Shown in pieces: positions 11,437-22,493 of a stretch of 64,000 nt of DNA. The translations under genes were made by a program, and so were the position numbers. Under the pieces are notes generated by a model. The model did no database searches and was not told the DNA's origin. It saw only the letters and a program-made list of their open reading frames with translations. The DNA lies in NCBI GenBank assembly GCA_965153455.1, contig OZ234496.1:2542001-2606000 (forward strand), given 5' to 3'. This DNA comes from Sphagnum compactum (lineage: Eukaryota > Bryophyta > Sphagnopsida > Sphagnales). How positions within the stretch are numbered: the stretch's first letter is position 1; each line of letters begins with the position of its first letter.

Positions 11437-14400
11437 CTACATATTCTTGATTACACTGGGCGCAGTGGGTGGGAAGCTGTAATTGCAACATTGGATGATG
11501 GCATTGCTAAGAGCTTCAGCTATGTCTTGTGTCGTCTGATCCTCCAAACATACCTGTAAGAAGTTCATTGGAGGGAGGTTCATCATGTATGTCCCCTTGA
11601 AGGAATTTTCTAGCAAGAATTTACTGGTATAAAACTGATAGACTCTGGACCAAGGAAGATTCTGAAGCTGCAACAAATGATTATTTTGTGAATGTGTGAT
11701 CTGATTAAACATACTAGGAAAAAGCTCTGGACGTCTCCTTGATGATCACGGAGCAGTTTCAGAATATTTCTCACCTTGGCAGCTGCAAAGATATGGCGGA
11801 TTTGTGCACCACAAGTGCGAATGTTGGCCTGCTGTACTTGAAGCTTCAAGTCTTGGAGAGCCAACATGAGGTCAGTGAAAAGATCTGGCTGGTCCTTGAC
11901 TGTCAGCTTTACCATCACCTGCTTGTTTTCCATCATCCTCACCTGCACGGGTGACCCATTACCTATTTGTGAATCGAATTTCAACAATTAGCGACTTGCA
12001 GATCATTGCAGTAGGTAGCATACTACAGATCATCATACCCAGACCCTGAAGAAGAAAAGAAGCAAGCTCATAAAGCTCTTATCTAGAGAACCAAGTACCT
12101 CAATCTGAGGCACGTCACCAGCAGTTGCTGCATGGGGATGAAGAAGAGTAACACCAGAAGTATCAAGTGATCCAATGCTGTCTTCAGGTAGTCTATGAAT
12201 TTCCAGGGGCTGCAGCTGCTGCTGTTGATGTAAATCTCTTATATGATGATCGGCTGCGTTACATGCAAATGAATTCAGTGGCTCCGTTGTTACATCCGTA
12301 CTACTCTCGTGCAGATCTGCAGCATGGTCTACCCCTATATGTATGTCCTGCAAGTCACGGTTGTTGATTAATTTGTCTGCTGCACTAGAGATCTGCAAGC
12401 TGTGATGTCTATGAGCTGCATGAGGCTTCTGGTGCAAGGAGTCTGAGCTGATCTGCATGTGCTCCTGCTGCACATGGCCGTTGCAGCTGCTGGAGGCACA
12501 GTGGTAGTACTGATCATTGTGCTTCATCCTTTTGCGCATGTGCTTCAGGTAATGGATAGCGTCTTCGACCAGATCGTCTTGGTCTTCCGCGTCTGAGTCA
12601 TGATAATAAGAACTGGGCACGCAGTAATTATCAATCGCTGTGTCAGGGGCTGCGGCGGCGGCGTGCTGAACAGTTGAGTTTTTGATCTGAGGATCATTCG
12701 ACCAATGTTGTTTCAACTGATCCAGAAATTCACAAGCGCTCCCGGGAGATCGACAGCTGGTTGAGGTGGATTCATTGCAGGAGGTGAACGCGCCGGGATG
12801 ATATGACACATGCTGAACATCACTAGTGCAGTTCTGATAATGACCATGATGAGCAGCTGCTTCTGGGAAGACTGGTGCAGCAACGCTTAATTCCAGCAGC
12901 TTACACCCCGCGAAAGCATCACGAACATAATTTACAATGCTGAGATCCTGTTCAAAGGAGTCTGTTGTTCCCAGCTCCACCACTCCTCCTTCGACTGCAA
13001 TCAACACAACCGTCTGCAGCAAGCCAATATCGCAAAGCTTAACTCAGAGTATGTACGTCATGAAAATCAAGCTTCAAATTGGAACTCTCACTTGAGAGTT
13101 GCAAGCAGTTTTCAAGCGAGGCAGATCGCGTGGTGTCTGCAGGAAGCTAGAATGTTGCAGATGCCAACATTGTTCAAGGGTAAAGTACTAGGTGGCTCAG
13201 GTTTTGAAAGAACTTGGTACTCACCCGGATCCCAGCTGCCTGCTCACAGTACACGAATGACCCCACAGCGGCCGCGATTGTTCGACGTTGCCGCATCACA
13301 TGCAACAACCATCAAATCCATCACAGTTCAGATACATATCCAGATCAAACAACCAACCTCTTGGTATGAACATATACATATTGAAGATCCGTAATTATGC
13401 TGCATAGTCTGCACGCACTGGGTGTCGATCTATTGTACCTTCGCGAGGTCGACACGGTCGAACTCCAGCATACTCACATTGTCAGCGTCTCCAACCCAAT
13501 CGTGACCGCCTGTCACGATGGTCTTTCCTGGCGTTCTGCGCATGAAACATGCAAGTCTTATTCAACCCGGGATTGAATGTCGCAAACAGATTAAAGAAAA
13601 ATTATCTGAAATCGCGAACACTTAGTGTTTACAGATACAATTCAGCAGCGTGATCACAATTGAACACTGCATGCGTTCAGAAAACATTGCAATTGGGTTG
13701 TGGAACTCGCTAGGTTCAGAACAGGACAGGAACCGGTATTGTTCTTCAACGTGCTGGTCCCTGTATACGATCGATATAGTTTGAATCGAGGCACCACAAT
13801 CGAGGGATTTAAAATCGGGAGTAGTGAGCAGCGATTGATGATCAAGTCGACGTTCGAATGTTGGACTTACCCGTAAGTACAAAGTGGGAAAGTGGAGGAG
13901 GTGGTGATGAAATAGAACATTTCCGTGGCGTTGAGATAGTCATGAGGTAGCATGAGCTGCATGCAACCTGACTGTTGGGTGACGCCAAATTTGCTGCAAA
14001 GGGCGTCCTGTAGCAACTGTCTCTTCTCTTCACGTTCCTGCCACGCTGAGGTTGTCAGCAAAGTAGTCGGATCGGCCACAGCGTCGTCCAGAGGGTTGCC
14101 ACTGTAAAACCCATCTCCCCATATCACATGCCTGCAGCCACGAAGCAGCAATTACAAGTTATAACAACTAGTCTGTCTGTAAGATCTGATGCTCCTTGTC
14201 GCGACGTCGTGGACTGGGTCGATGCAACTGGTTAAATTCTTTTGTCGATTACGGAACAAGTTAAACAGCTTAGCAAGCTCCATTGTAGACGTTATAACAA
14301 GTATGATCGGTATCTTCCAGCTAATTGTGAACATATTATGCACATGGACCTGGCTTGCACTGAAGTCGAACTGTGAAATTCTAGCGCAAGCTGTGAAATT

Positions 14401-14538
14401 GTCATTGCAGCTAGTATTGAAGACTACCTTCTGTCCAGTGACAGCTCCCAAAAGATCCCATAAATCCAGTTTATGCTCTCGACTACCTCCTGCAGCAACG
14501 TCTGTCTCGGTCGCTGGTCGCCCATGATCTTTGATCAC
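11437..14538 (-). CDS. MYC-type bHLH-like transcription factor with ACT-like C-terminus, basic region not found
   Basis: Exons in reading order: 14538-14428 (uncertain), 14131-13871, 13535-13439, 13013-12099, 11942-11775 and 11553-11437. From the second exon on, borders and phases agree. The N-terminal bHLH-MYC_N fold is visible: HVIWGDGFYSG, EMFYFITTSSTFPLC, TPGKTIVTGGHDWVGDAD and TVVLIAVEGGVVELGTT. After a Ser/His-rich middle comes LVEDAIHYLKHMRKRMK, which resembles helix 2 of a bHLH domain. No H-E-R basic region or helix 1 precedes it in any frame. The C-terminus (VRMMENKQVMVKLTVKDQPD, then LFTDLMLALQDLKLQVQQAN and KVCLEDQTTQDIAEALSNAI) fits an ACT-like dimerisation domain. Exon 1 (LDLWDLLGAVTGQK) ends in the wrong phase for the next exon, and the usual W-Y-A-FW segment is absent, so one exon is missing or unrecognised. 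The product may act by dimerising rather than binding DNA (inference). Confidence 0.8.
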
Positions 14539-15708
14539 ACCTGAATCAGTCGAAGTGGGTCGGAACTTGGAAGTAGACTAGATCATCAAACCACTAGACT
14601 GCTTCATCAACAGGCCTTCAAAACGCAGCAGCTTTCACTAGCACGCAAATTTTCATCCAGGGAGATCATAGAACGTGTAATGATCATCTGCAACCTGATG
14701 TTCAATACATGTATATATACACAAAATTCTATAAGAAAAAATTCTGCACTGACGTAATATTGATTAAGCGATCATCTGTCTGGTCTGCAGGTGCACAGGA
14801 TCACATGATTTCAGCAATCGGCCTGCAGCTGTCAGGTATGATCTAAATATCCCAAGTAAAAACTCGACCCCATGAAAACCCCTATTTCTTCATGAACTCA
14901 CGCGATTGCCATGATCAAGATTCATGCACACACGGCGGACGTCCGGTTGAACATTTGCCTAAATTCCGATTAGTTTGTCAAACGGGAAAGCGCGTCGGCA
15001 TGCTGGAACCTCATCGTCAAAACCGGGAAATTGCTAAAACTTCGGGGGCTGAACTAAATGAGGATACATAAGGTGGTGCAGCAGGTTGACTGTGTCATGC
15101 ATCAGGCCATCAGTCTCGAGAAGTCTTCGTCCCTATCTATCTAGTATCCCAGGGACTTCCTGCAGGCTCTCTCTCCCTTGGAGTTGTGTAACTGAAAAAC
15201 TGTTGCTATTTCCATCCTGTTGCGCAAAGTTCGTAAGGGGGATTTTGACGCCCCTGCTTTCTGTTTTCCCTTATAATATCCATCAAAATCCAGCCCACTT
15301 TCCCATTAATGGGTTTACTCTCTCTTTTCTTTTCTTTTCTTTTTTTTCCTGGTGGGGTTTAATTGGAATTAAACATGGATAAGGTTCCCTAACATTATAT
15401 CTGCCCATAGGATAGTACTCCTACAAAGAAGTACAAAGAAGGGCCCCAGTTTGTCCTTTGCCCTGTTTTGTTGAGTTGAAATAAGTAGATAGTTACCATT
15501 AGAGTTATCTGTAAAGCCTCGCAATTAGGGGGTGAGAATGCCCAGTTTCAACATAATAAGGCATCAAACACATAACTGAGAATCAAAATTTTACAGAGCG
15601 AAATAACTGGGACCCAAACTAGTTTTTCCACCAATTTTGGTGGTAAACTGAGTTTCGTCATGTCTTTCGTTTTTCCTGAGCGCCTCCGCTGCTACTAGGC
15701 TACATATA
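14539..15708. other. Upstream region of the bHLH gene
   Basis: No coding exon was recognised. This lies 5' of the minus-strand bHLH gene and should hold its promoter and leader. It includes a pyrimidine-rich stretch near 15320-15350. Confidence 0.4.
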
Positions 15709-15923
15709 TTTTCGCTTCTCCTACCTATACACTTACTACAATTACTCATATGTTTTCGCTTCTCCTACCTATACACTTACTACAATTACTCATATGTTTT
15801 CGCTTCTCCTACCTATACACTCACTACAATTACTCATATATTTTCGCTTCTCCTACCTATACACTCACTACAATTACTCATATATTTTCGCTTCTCCTAC
15901 CTATACACTTACTACAATTACTC
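15709..15923. repeat. 44-bp tandem array, about 5 copies
   Basis: The unit begins TTTTCGCTTCTCCTACCTAT and ends ACTCATATG or ACTCATATA. Copies start at 15709, 15753, 15797, 15841 and 15885. The last copy is cut short at ACTCC. Copies are nearly identical, with C/T variants at ACACTTACT/ACACTCACT, so the array is recent. There are no spacers between units. Confidence 0.97.
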
Positions 15924-16575
15924 CTTGAACCTTGCGCATTATTAAATTGAATTGCAACATTTCATACTGAGATTTAATAAAATTTCATTACTTTGCAGAT
16001 ACCACTAAAAGAGGGGATAGGAGGTGAAAGGAGGCCCAAAGACAGCGTGACTTGATGGATAACTCTATTATCTAATCATTTCAGTGTAGGGTGAAGCAGT
16101 AGGACGAGGGCATTATGGAAATAACTTATAGGTAGGCAAAATTGGATTTAGTTTGGTCAGTCTTTTTTATTTTAGTGTTTGTGATGCAACTGAAGTGGCA
16201 ATCATCAATAAGAAGATTTAGCCAAATTTGGCTATACAACGGATATGAAAATTAGATATTTTAAGCATCCTTCACACTTTTGGCTACATGTTAGAAGAAC
16301 CCAATAAAGAAATCTGGCCCAAAAAAATTTCACCCCAAAACAAATAGTTCCCAAATTTGCCATCTCAACAACCAAAAAAAAGCACATATTTTTAACCATT
16401 TTGAAGAAAACAAAAATCACCAACTGGCTAAATTTAGAAAACCACAAAACCCTGCACCTCATGATTTGGAGAGAAAACCAATTTTCTTTCCAAATACATT
16501 TTTGTGTGTTGGCATCTGATATTTCCCTACTCAACCTTATTGGGGCACCCTATCTTGGGTACTATCAACTCAATG
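15924..16575. other. AT-rich intergenic sequence
   Basis: No gene was recognised. The ORFs on both strands are short, A- or T-run-rich translations without domain features. Confidence 0.4.
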
Positions 16576-16685
16576 CTCAATTAAGTAATGACGTCAAAAT
16601 AGACACAACAACTCAATTAAGGAATGAGGTCAAAATAGACACAACAACCTCAATTAAGGAATGAGGTCAAAATAGACACAACAAC
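16576..16685. repeat. 36-37 bp tandem repeat, 3 copies
   Basis: The unit is CTCAATTAAGGAATGAGGTC followed by AAAATAGACACAACAA. Three near-identical copies start at about 16576, 16612 and 16649. The first carries GTAATGACGTC in place of GGAATGAGGTC. Confidence 0.93.
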
Positions 16686-16764
16686 TCAGCAAACTACAAC
16701 CATACTTAGCTTACAAAAATAGTTTTCTGAGAAAAGAAAGAACTTGGCCCTTTCCTTTAGACCT

Positions 16765-16785
16765 GGGGGGGGGGGGGGGGGGGGG
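16765..16785. repeat. 21-base poly-G tract
   Basis: A pure run of 21 G lies between ACCT and AGAGA. It is an unstable homopolymer and a G-quadruplex candidate. Its exact length is vulnerable to sequencing error. Confidence 0.9.
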
Positions 16786-17029
16786 AGAGATTTTCAATGG
16801 GATGTTGAATTTGGAGTTCATCAAAGTCCAATATTCCAATTCAAGTTAAAAGGTGAATAATAGGTAGGGTGTTCTTTGCAATGGGTTCTTCTCAACTTTT
16901 TTGGGGAAGAGAAATTTCATGCAGCCAATGGGAAGGCCCAAGCATGCACTTAAGGTGCCTTGCTTTAAAGTTTTTGAGGGGGGACAGGCGGGGGGGAGTT
17001 GGGAAGGATTTTTTTCCATTTTCCCTGGT

Positions 17030-17115
17030 TCCCAATGTGTTCCTTTTAAGTTCCCAATGGGTTCCCACCAGGTTCCCCAAGTTCCCCAATGTGTTCCCCA
17101 ATATGTTCTCCATAG
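17030..17115. repeat. Degenerate GTTCCCCAA short-period repeat
   Basis: Words of the type GTTCCCAATGTG, GTTCCCAATGGG, GTTCCCCAAG, GTTCCCCAATGTG and GTTCCCCAATATG follow one another at about 10-14 bp spacing. This looks like a small decayed minisatellite. Confidence 0.7.
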
Positions 17116-17293
17116 TACCTCACTTTTTATCCCATATGCTTTGGCTGTTGTCTTCATTTCCCCTATATAGGTGAGCCAAATGGGAGAAACTCTATACTTC
17201 AAAATAGGACCTTCTATTTGGGGACCCTCCATAGTTTCATTTTTACCCAAAAAAGTTTTGGCCCCTTTTGTTTTGGGTAGGTGCTAAAAAAGA

Positions 17294-17848
17294 ATGCAAA
17301 AGGAGTTGTTGCTGAAGAAGATGGCCCCCGCCTCAAGGATGATTGAGTCTCTAAAACAAATCCAAAGCCATATAAACACAAACAAACATCTAAGATCCCA
17401 CACTTGGCATGAAGCTCTTCTGAATTTAAAGTTCTCGATCTATGAAGGCTTCAACATAAGAGTACTCTCAAAAAAACCTGGCTCCAAAGAAAGGAGAAAA
17501 AAAGTGCACCAATCAACCAATGAATGGAAAACAAAAAAAAATGGGTTTTCAACTGAAATTCATCTCCCAAAAACTCATCAACAAGCAAATGATACAATAG
17601 AGATGAGTGTAAAAGCAATCAGCCCCTCTTCCTCACCTACAAATCGTGAATGCACTTTTGCCAATTTTTCTAAAGGAATGGAATTGAACATCTTGCTCTC
17701 AAATTCAATCAAACATCTAAGAGATCAACTACTTATGCCACATGTATATGCACGATGTATGGAGAAGGGGGTAAAAAAAAAAGATAGAAACATGTTTCTT
17801 AAAAAAAAAATTCCTTCAATCCTTCCTTGTTTCTTTTCTTCCTTCTAG
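17294..17848 (+). CDS. Unidentified 184-residue ORF
   Basis: An ATG-led open frame encodes a Lys/Ser-rich, hydrophilic protein (start MQKELLLKKMAPASRMIESL, end IPSILPCFFSSF). I recognise no domain. It lies in a repeat-rich neighbourhood, and runs of A code for its Lys stretches. It could be a chance ORF or part of a decayed mobile element. Splicing could not be assessed. Confidence 0.2.
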   Translation: MQKELLLKKMAPASRMIESLKQIQSHINTNKHLRSHTWHEALLNLKFSIYEGFNIRVLSKKPGSKERRKKVHQSTNEWKTKKNGFSTEIHLPKTHQQANDTIEMSVKAISPSSSPTNRECTFANFSKGMELNILLSNSIKHLRDQLLMPHVYARCMEKGVKKKDRNMFLKKKIPSILPCFFSSF

Positions 17849-20156
17849 CGCAAAGTAGCCTAACTTTAAATTGGACCAATGTGACACATTTACAAATTAA
17901 TGAGCCAAGGGTGCACGTTGAAAATCATGATGTGGAGTCTTGAGTTTAAATTAACAAGTTGATCTAGCAATGCAAGATTCACCAAAGACTACTTAAATAG
18001 ACATGCTTAAATAGTTTTGAAATCTTATTGAAACAATGCTAAAATGAAAATTTTAAAAATGATTACAATGTTTGTTTTTTTTTAATTGAATTTTTTATAC
18101 TCATTGGATTATCTTCAAACCTATTCACATTTACATTAATATATTAGATACATTATGATATAAATATATTAAATATTCATGAAACTTTATTCAATTAAAC
18201 ATGATTTTCCATTTCATGTGATTACTTAATTTGTATATGTACTTGAATGATGATGGTGATCGTCACAAGGATGTTTAAATCGTTCTGTAAAATTGTGTGC
18301 AAAGCTTTTAGAAGTAATAAGAAAGTAAATACCAAGAATTCAGCAACCACACAATAAAATTGTTTTACAATTAAAGAGCTACATATTTGGGTTTTCTCCT
18401 TTTTTCAATGCATATCAACAAGCTTTCTCCCATTGTTTTGGTTCTTCTTCTTGCAACCCATTTCATAATGTATTGTTGTTGTGACTATCATCATCATCTT
18501 CTTTTACAACACCTTTTGCATTTATTTTAATCAGCACTTAGGGTGGCTAAAAAACGGTCATGTATTTGGGTGGTTCTTGTATTCCAAAATGCCCATTTTT
18601 TATTGAAAAGTAAACAATTGTAGCAAGAAAGGGAAGGGGTCCAAGGAACTAAAGGGGACAATCCTTTTTTGTTGAGCAAATAAAGACCTGCAATAATAGT
18701 AGATCATGATCCAGCCCAGTAACCAAGCAGGGTCACCTAGTATGGGAGGTCATCACTCATTATGTAACCAATGACTTTTTACCACCTTACAATGGAACTT
18801 GGTATAGCAAGTTACCCACCCCGTCAATAAAGAAGTTGTGGTTGAATGTAGTTTAAACTACAAAATGACACCACTGTGAAAACTCCTAACATGAATTAGA
18901 GTATCATGAATTGGAAATGTAGTTTAAACTACAAAATGACACCATGAGGGCATGAATCTACGGATAACCATTGGTAATGTTTCAAATAAAAAGCCTGGAA
19001 ATCATAATGTGGTTGGTTTTGAAAGGCTTCCATTCTAGCTATTGGGCATGTAGAGCCTAAACATTCAATTGTAGCTGATGGAAAACAGGTAAGCAATGCA
19101 TGTTGGGAGATTGAGAATGGTATTGCCATTAAAAAAGGTGGAGGCTAAACCCTATGCCATGAGCCTCCAACATGAGAATACGAAGGCAATACAGACATCA
19201 AAACAAGTTCATCCAAAATTTGTGGATATGCAAACCTGAATACTTAGAAATATGGGTCGTGTGTAGTTTGTGGCAGTTGGTTTTCATACATGGATATTGA
19301 AACCAGCAATTGTGGTCATTTGTATCATCCCCATTGCCATAGGGTCATTTACAAAAAAACTCAGATGTTGTTGAAAGTGTGGGGAATTGATCCATTCCTT
19401 GTGATTTGATTCAAAAAGCATAAGGTGTGTTTAGACATCTGAATATGAAAAGAAGAAGGTTGCTTTGGGTTTGGCAGAGGATGTGTCAATGTGGCTTGAC
19501 AGTAGATAAAGCTCTGCTGCATGTGGAGGTACCATAATCTTAAGCTCACATTACATTTTTGTTGGTGACATTGAGCTTTGGTTGATATGCTTTTGTAGTG
19601 GAGTATTCTCTATTACTTCAATGGAGGGAAGAGGCCATGAGTCTTATGGTTTATGCCTTTGGTATTTTGTATTGGATACATTCTGGATTTGGTCTTTTGG
19701 GTGGAACGCCTGTAATATTTAATATTTGATGTATTCTGGACTTGGTCTTTTGGTTTATGCTTTCATGTACTCTATACCATGTATTCTAGACTTAGGTCTT
19801 TGTATGTATTTGTGATATTTGGAATTGTTCTTGAGGTATTTAAAAGCCAATTAGAAAGTTGCAAAATTCCAGAATTTGAAATACAATTGCTGAGGGTGAT
19901 CCAAATACTACCACCTTCAACATTAGTATATGGGATGCCTAAACTCGACATCGGATTTAGTATTTCCAATTCATGGTACTCTAATTTCTACTATAAGTAT
20001 TCACATGTCACTACATATTTTAGATTCTTTGGGTTCAATTTTTGGTAAATGGAAATCCATCTGTCTTAGAGCCATTCCACTTGGCATTGTGTTTTTTGAA
20101 ACGATGGAACTAACATTTCCAATTCATGGTCCTATAATTTATGTTCAAGTATTCAA
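17849..20156. other. AT-rich intergenic sequence
   Basis: No gene was recognised. A 14-bp perfect palindrome, GTAGTTTAAACTAC, occurs twice about 70 bp apart (near 18848 and 18919), each followed by AAAATGACACCA, so a short segment was duplicated. The rest is low-information sequence. Confidence 0.5.
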
Positions 20157-21550
20157 ATGTCATTACATTTCCTAAATTCTTTAGGTTTACATTTTGGTTT
20201 TCCTCCAACGTTCCTAACACCTCCACTTGATGATGTGTTTTCTGAAGGGGTGAGTGACACAAAACAGTTAGAAGATGTCATCACCAATGCGATTAAAGAG
20301 GCCACAAAGGGCTTGTTGCAACAAAGCAAGGAAATGTGCAGCTTGGATAGGGTCTACCTCAGTCCATCTATGTCATACATGGATGCTCCTAAGCTGAGTA
20401 CACCAATTGCTATTGGAGGATCCCAGTCCACCCATCATCCTTCCCAACCGTCATGGATGGGTGAGTCTAGCATTGGTGTGTCAAAAGACTTGAACATGCA
20501 AGTAACATCAATATCAGCTATTGCACCACAGAGTTTGAAATCCAATGCAGTTGCAAAATTGGAGTATCTTACCAGTTCAGTTACAACAAAGATGATAATG
20601 GTAGTGCCAGAATCTAGAATACACAACAACAAAAGATATGTTACAGAGTGGTTTGAAACCTCAAGTGACAGATGCAGTCCTGGGTGGCACATACAACCTG
20701 CTAAACCCACCAATTTCAGGAGATTCATCAGGTTTTCTGGATAGCCAGAGTATTGGATCTAAAGGGAAATCTTGTGGGCCTCTGCTAGTTCCCAAGCTTG
20801 AAAAGTCCTCTCCTAGGAAGATGGTGAAGAAGCACAAAATTTCTGCAACCACATCCCCCAAAGTTATTGGAAGCAAAAGGAAGGTAGTCATGTCAGCAAC
20901 AAAAAAGGGTGTCTTTGCCAATGCCTGAACCTGGAGCTATGGAAGAATCCCTTCAAGTAGATCAAACTGTAAGTCCAATCAGTAGCCATGAGCCTGATCT
21001 GGAGGGAGTTGGGGACATTCTAACAGATGCAATACAGTGCCAGCAGATGGTTGGATCTAGTAGGGAGGAGGATGGGGGGGAAGAGGAGGATGGGGTGGAA
21101 GAGCAGGCTAGGGGGGCAGAGGAGGAGGAGTCTGTCGAACTTGAACATATCAGCTTAGAGGAGTCCAATGAAGAGGAGGAAGAGGCGGAACCAGATGAGG
21201 ATGAGCAAGTTGCAAAGTCTCCTGCCCATGGTCTCAGAAGGCATCCCAAAACAACAACGAAATTGGCCCCCAAAGTCCCAAAGGCACATACCCCATCACC
21301 TGCAATTGTTTTGCATGTTAGCATAAGAAGTGTGGTTGAGGTCCTGCAGTACAATACAACTGTGAAATTAAAGAACAAAGCAAGAGGCATATTAGAAGTG
21401 AAGACACAAAACAAATTGAAGGCTCACCCCAACAAGAAGGCAAACGTTGTCCACGAGGACAAATCTGCAAAGAAGGATAAGGGGAAACATAACAAGCACA
21501 AAGACATTAATGCAAAGAAAATCAAATTAGCTGCAAAGAAAATCAAATGA
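20157..21550 (+). other. Chain of three overlapping ORFs of unknown function
   Basis: Three plus-strand open frames, each one frame on from the last, follow without a gap: 20157-20744, 20638-20928 and 20909-21550. The first holds DVFSEGVSDTKQLEDVITNA. The second is Ser/Lys-rich with SKGKSCGPLLVPKLEKSSPR. The third is an acidic Glu-rich stretch followed by a Lys-rich tail (AKKDKGKHNKHKDINAKKIK). Composition changes along the chain as in one nuclear or disordered protein. Either two introns or two frameshifts would join them. No known domain was seen, and it could be an old mobile-element gene. Confidence 0.35.
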
Positions 21551-22034
21551 CAGGGTTCTCAGCAAGTGTGCATCACACTACTATATTTCACCCGATTTTA
21601 AAGTGGAGTGTAGATGCTTCCTATTGTTGTCCCAATTTTTGTAAGAGAATGGCTAATGTTGCAAAAGTGAAGATTGAAGGCTGACTGCGTCATGTTGAAG
21701 GTTCATATGTTGAGCTACCTGCACATGGAAGGTTAAAAAACAAACACACAAATTAGAGGCCTTTTGTGTAGATCTTGTTCACTTGCAATATCACAAAGGT
21801 ACTTTGCTGGCAATTGCTACACATTCTAGATGGCATGCATGAATATTGATCCACAAATAGCACTGTCAACACATAAAGACGCTTGTTTTCCAATTCACAC
21901 ATTGCTCCAACAGGATTTTGGCGTCAGCCTGCAAAGCTTGTGACAGACTAACCTGCATGAAATCGGCTCATGGAGGCACTACTGCTTTGCCTAGTGTAAT
22001 TGTCTGATCATTACAAGTATGTGCACGGAATGCT

Positions 22035-22462
22035 TGAGGTTTCGAGGTTTTACGGTATTGGCGAAGAGAGAGAGAGAGCGCGAAACCCTAAACCCTTTTG
22101 TGGGCTGTTTGGAAGCAAGCAAGTAAAAGAAACAACAGACGATTTGCTTTTGCTCCCCCAATTTGCGATCCATTTCTCTCCTGCTACCACAATTGCACAC
22201 CGACAGTTCATGGAATCGGAGAGTTTAGCTTCGCCGGGCGCAATGCAAAGCTCAAGGGTTCGGGATTTTAGCGTATTCGCGAAGAGCGAGCGCGCGAAAC
22301 CCTGAACCCCTTCGTGAACTCTTTGCAAGGAAACAAGAGCAACAGCCCACTTGCTTTTGCTTGTCGGATTGCGATCCATTTAACTCTCCTGCTACTACAA
22401 TTGTACACGAACAGTTCAGAATTGGAGAGTTGAGCTTCGCCAGGCGCATTGATGCAAAGTGT
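22035..22462. repeat. Diverged tandem duplication, period about 215 bp, 2 copies
   Basis: Copy 1 (about 22035-22250) and copy 2 (about 22251-22462) share in order: GGTATTGGCGAAG or CGTATTCGCGAAG, GCGCGAAACCCT, TTGCTTTTGCT, GCGATCCATTT, CTCTCCTGCTAC, ACAATTG and GAGAGTT.AGCTTCGCC. The duplicated segment lies directly upstream of the ATG of the OXA1-like pseudogene and contains telobox-like AAACCCTAAACCC in copy 1. Confidence 0.88.
22083..22095. promoter_or_regulatory. Telobox-like motif
   Basis: AAACCCTAAACCC matches the plant telo-box found in leaders and promoters of growth- and translation-related genes. Copy 2 of the local duplication has a diverged version (AAACCCTGAACCC). Function here is inferred from the motif alone. 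Confidence 0.4.
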
Positions 22463-22493
22463 ATGTGTGCAGGAGGAGGCTTAACAGCAGAAG

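Noticed and set aside
12167-12367. Plus-strand ORF inside the bHLH gene
   Set aside because: It is the shadow of the large minus-strand exon, which carries family motifs and matching splice phases.
15709-15923. CRISPR-like repeat array
   Set aside because: The repeats are directly adjacent with no spacers, and the DNA is nuclear plant DNA.
15750-15950. ORF with a repeating FSLLLPIHLLQLL-type peptide
   Set aside because: It is simply the translation of the 44-bp tandem array.
18715-18770. Possible 5S rRNA or SINE fragment (AGTATGGGAGGTCATCAC resembles the 5S 3' part in reverse)
   Set aside because: Only about nine bases match well and no box A or flanking 5S sequence is present.
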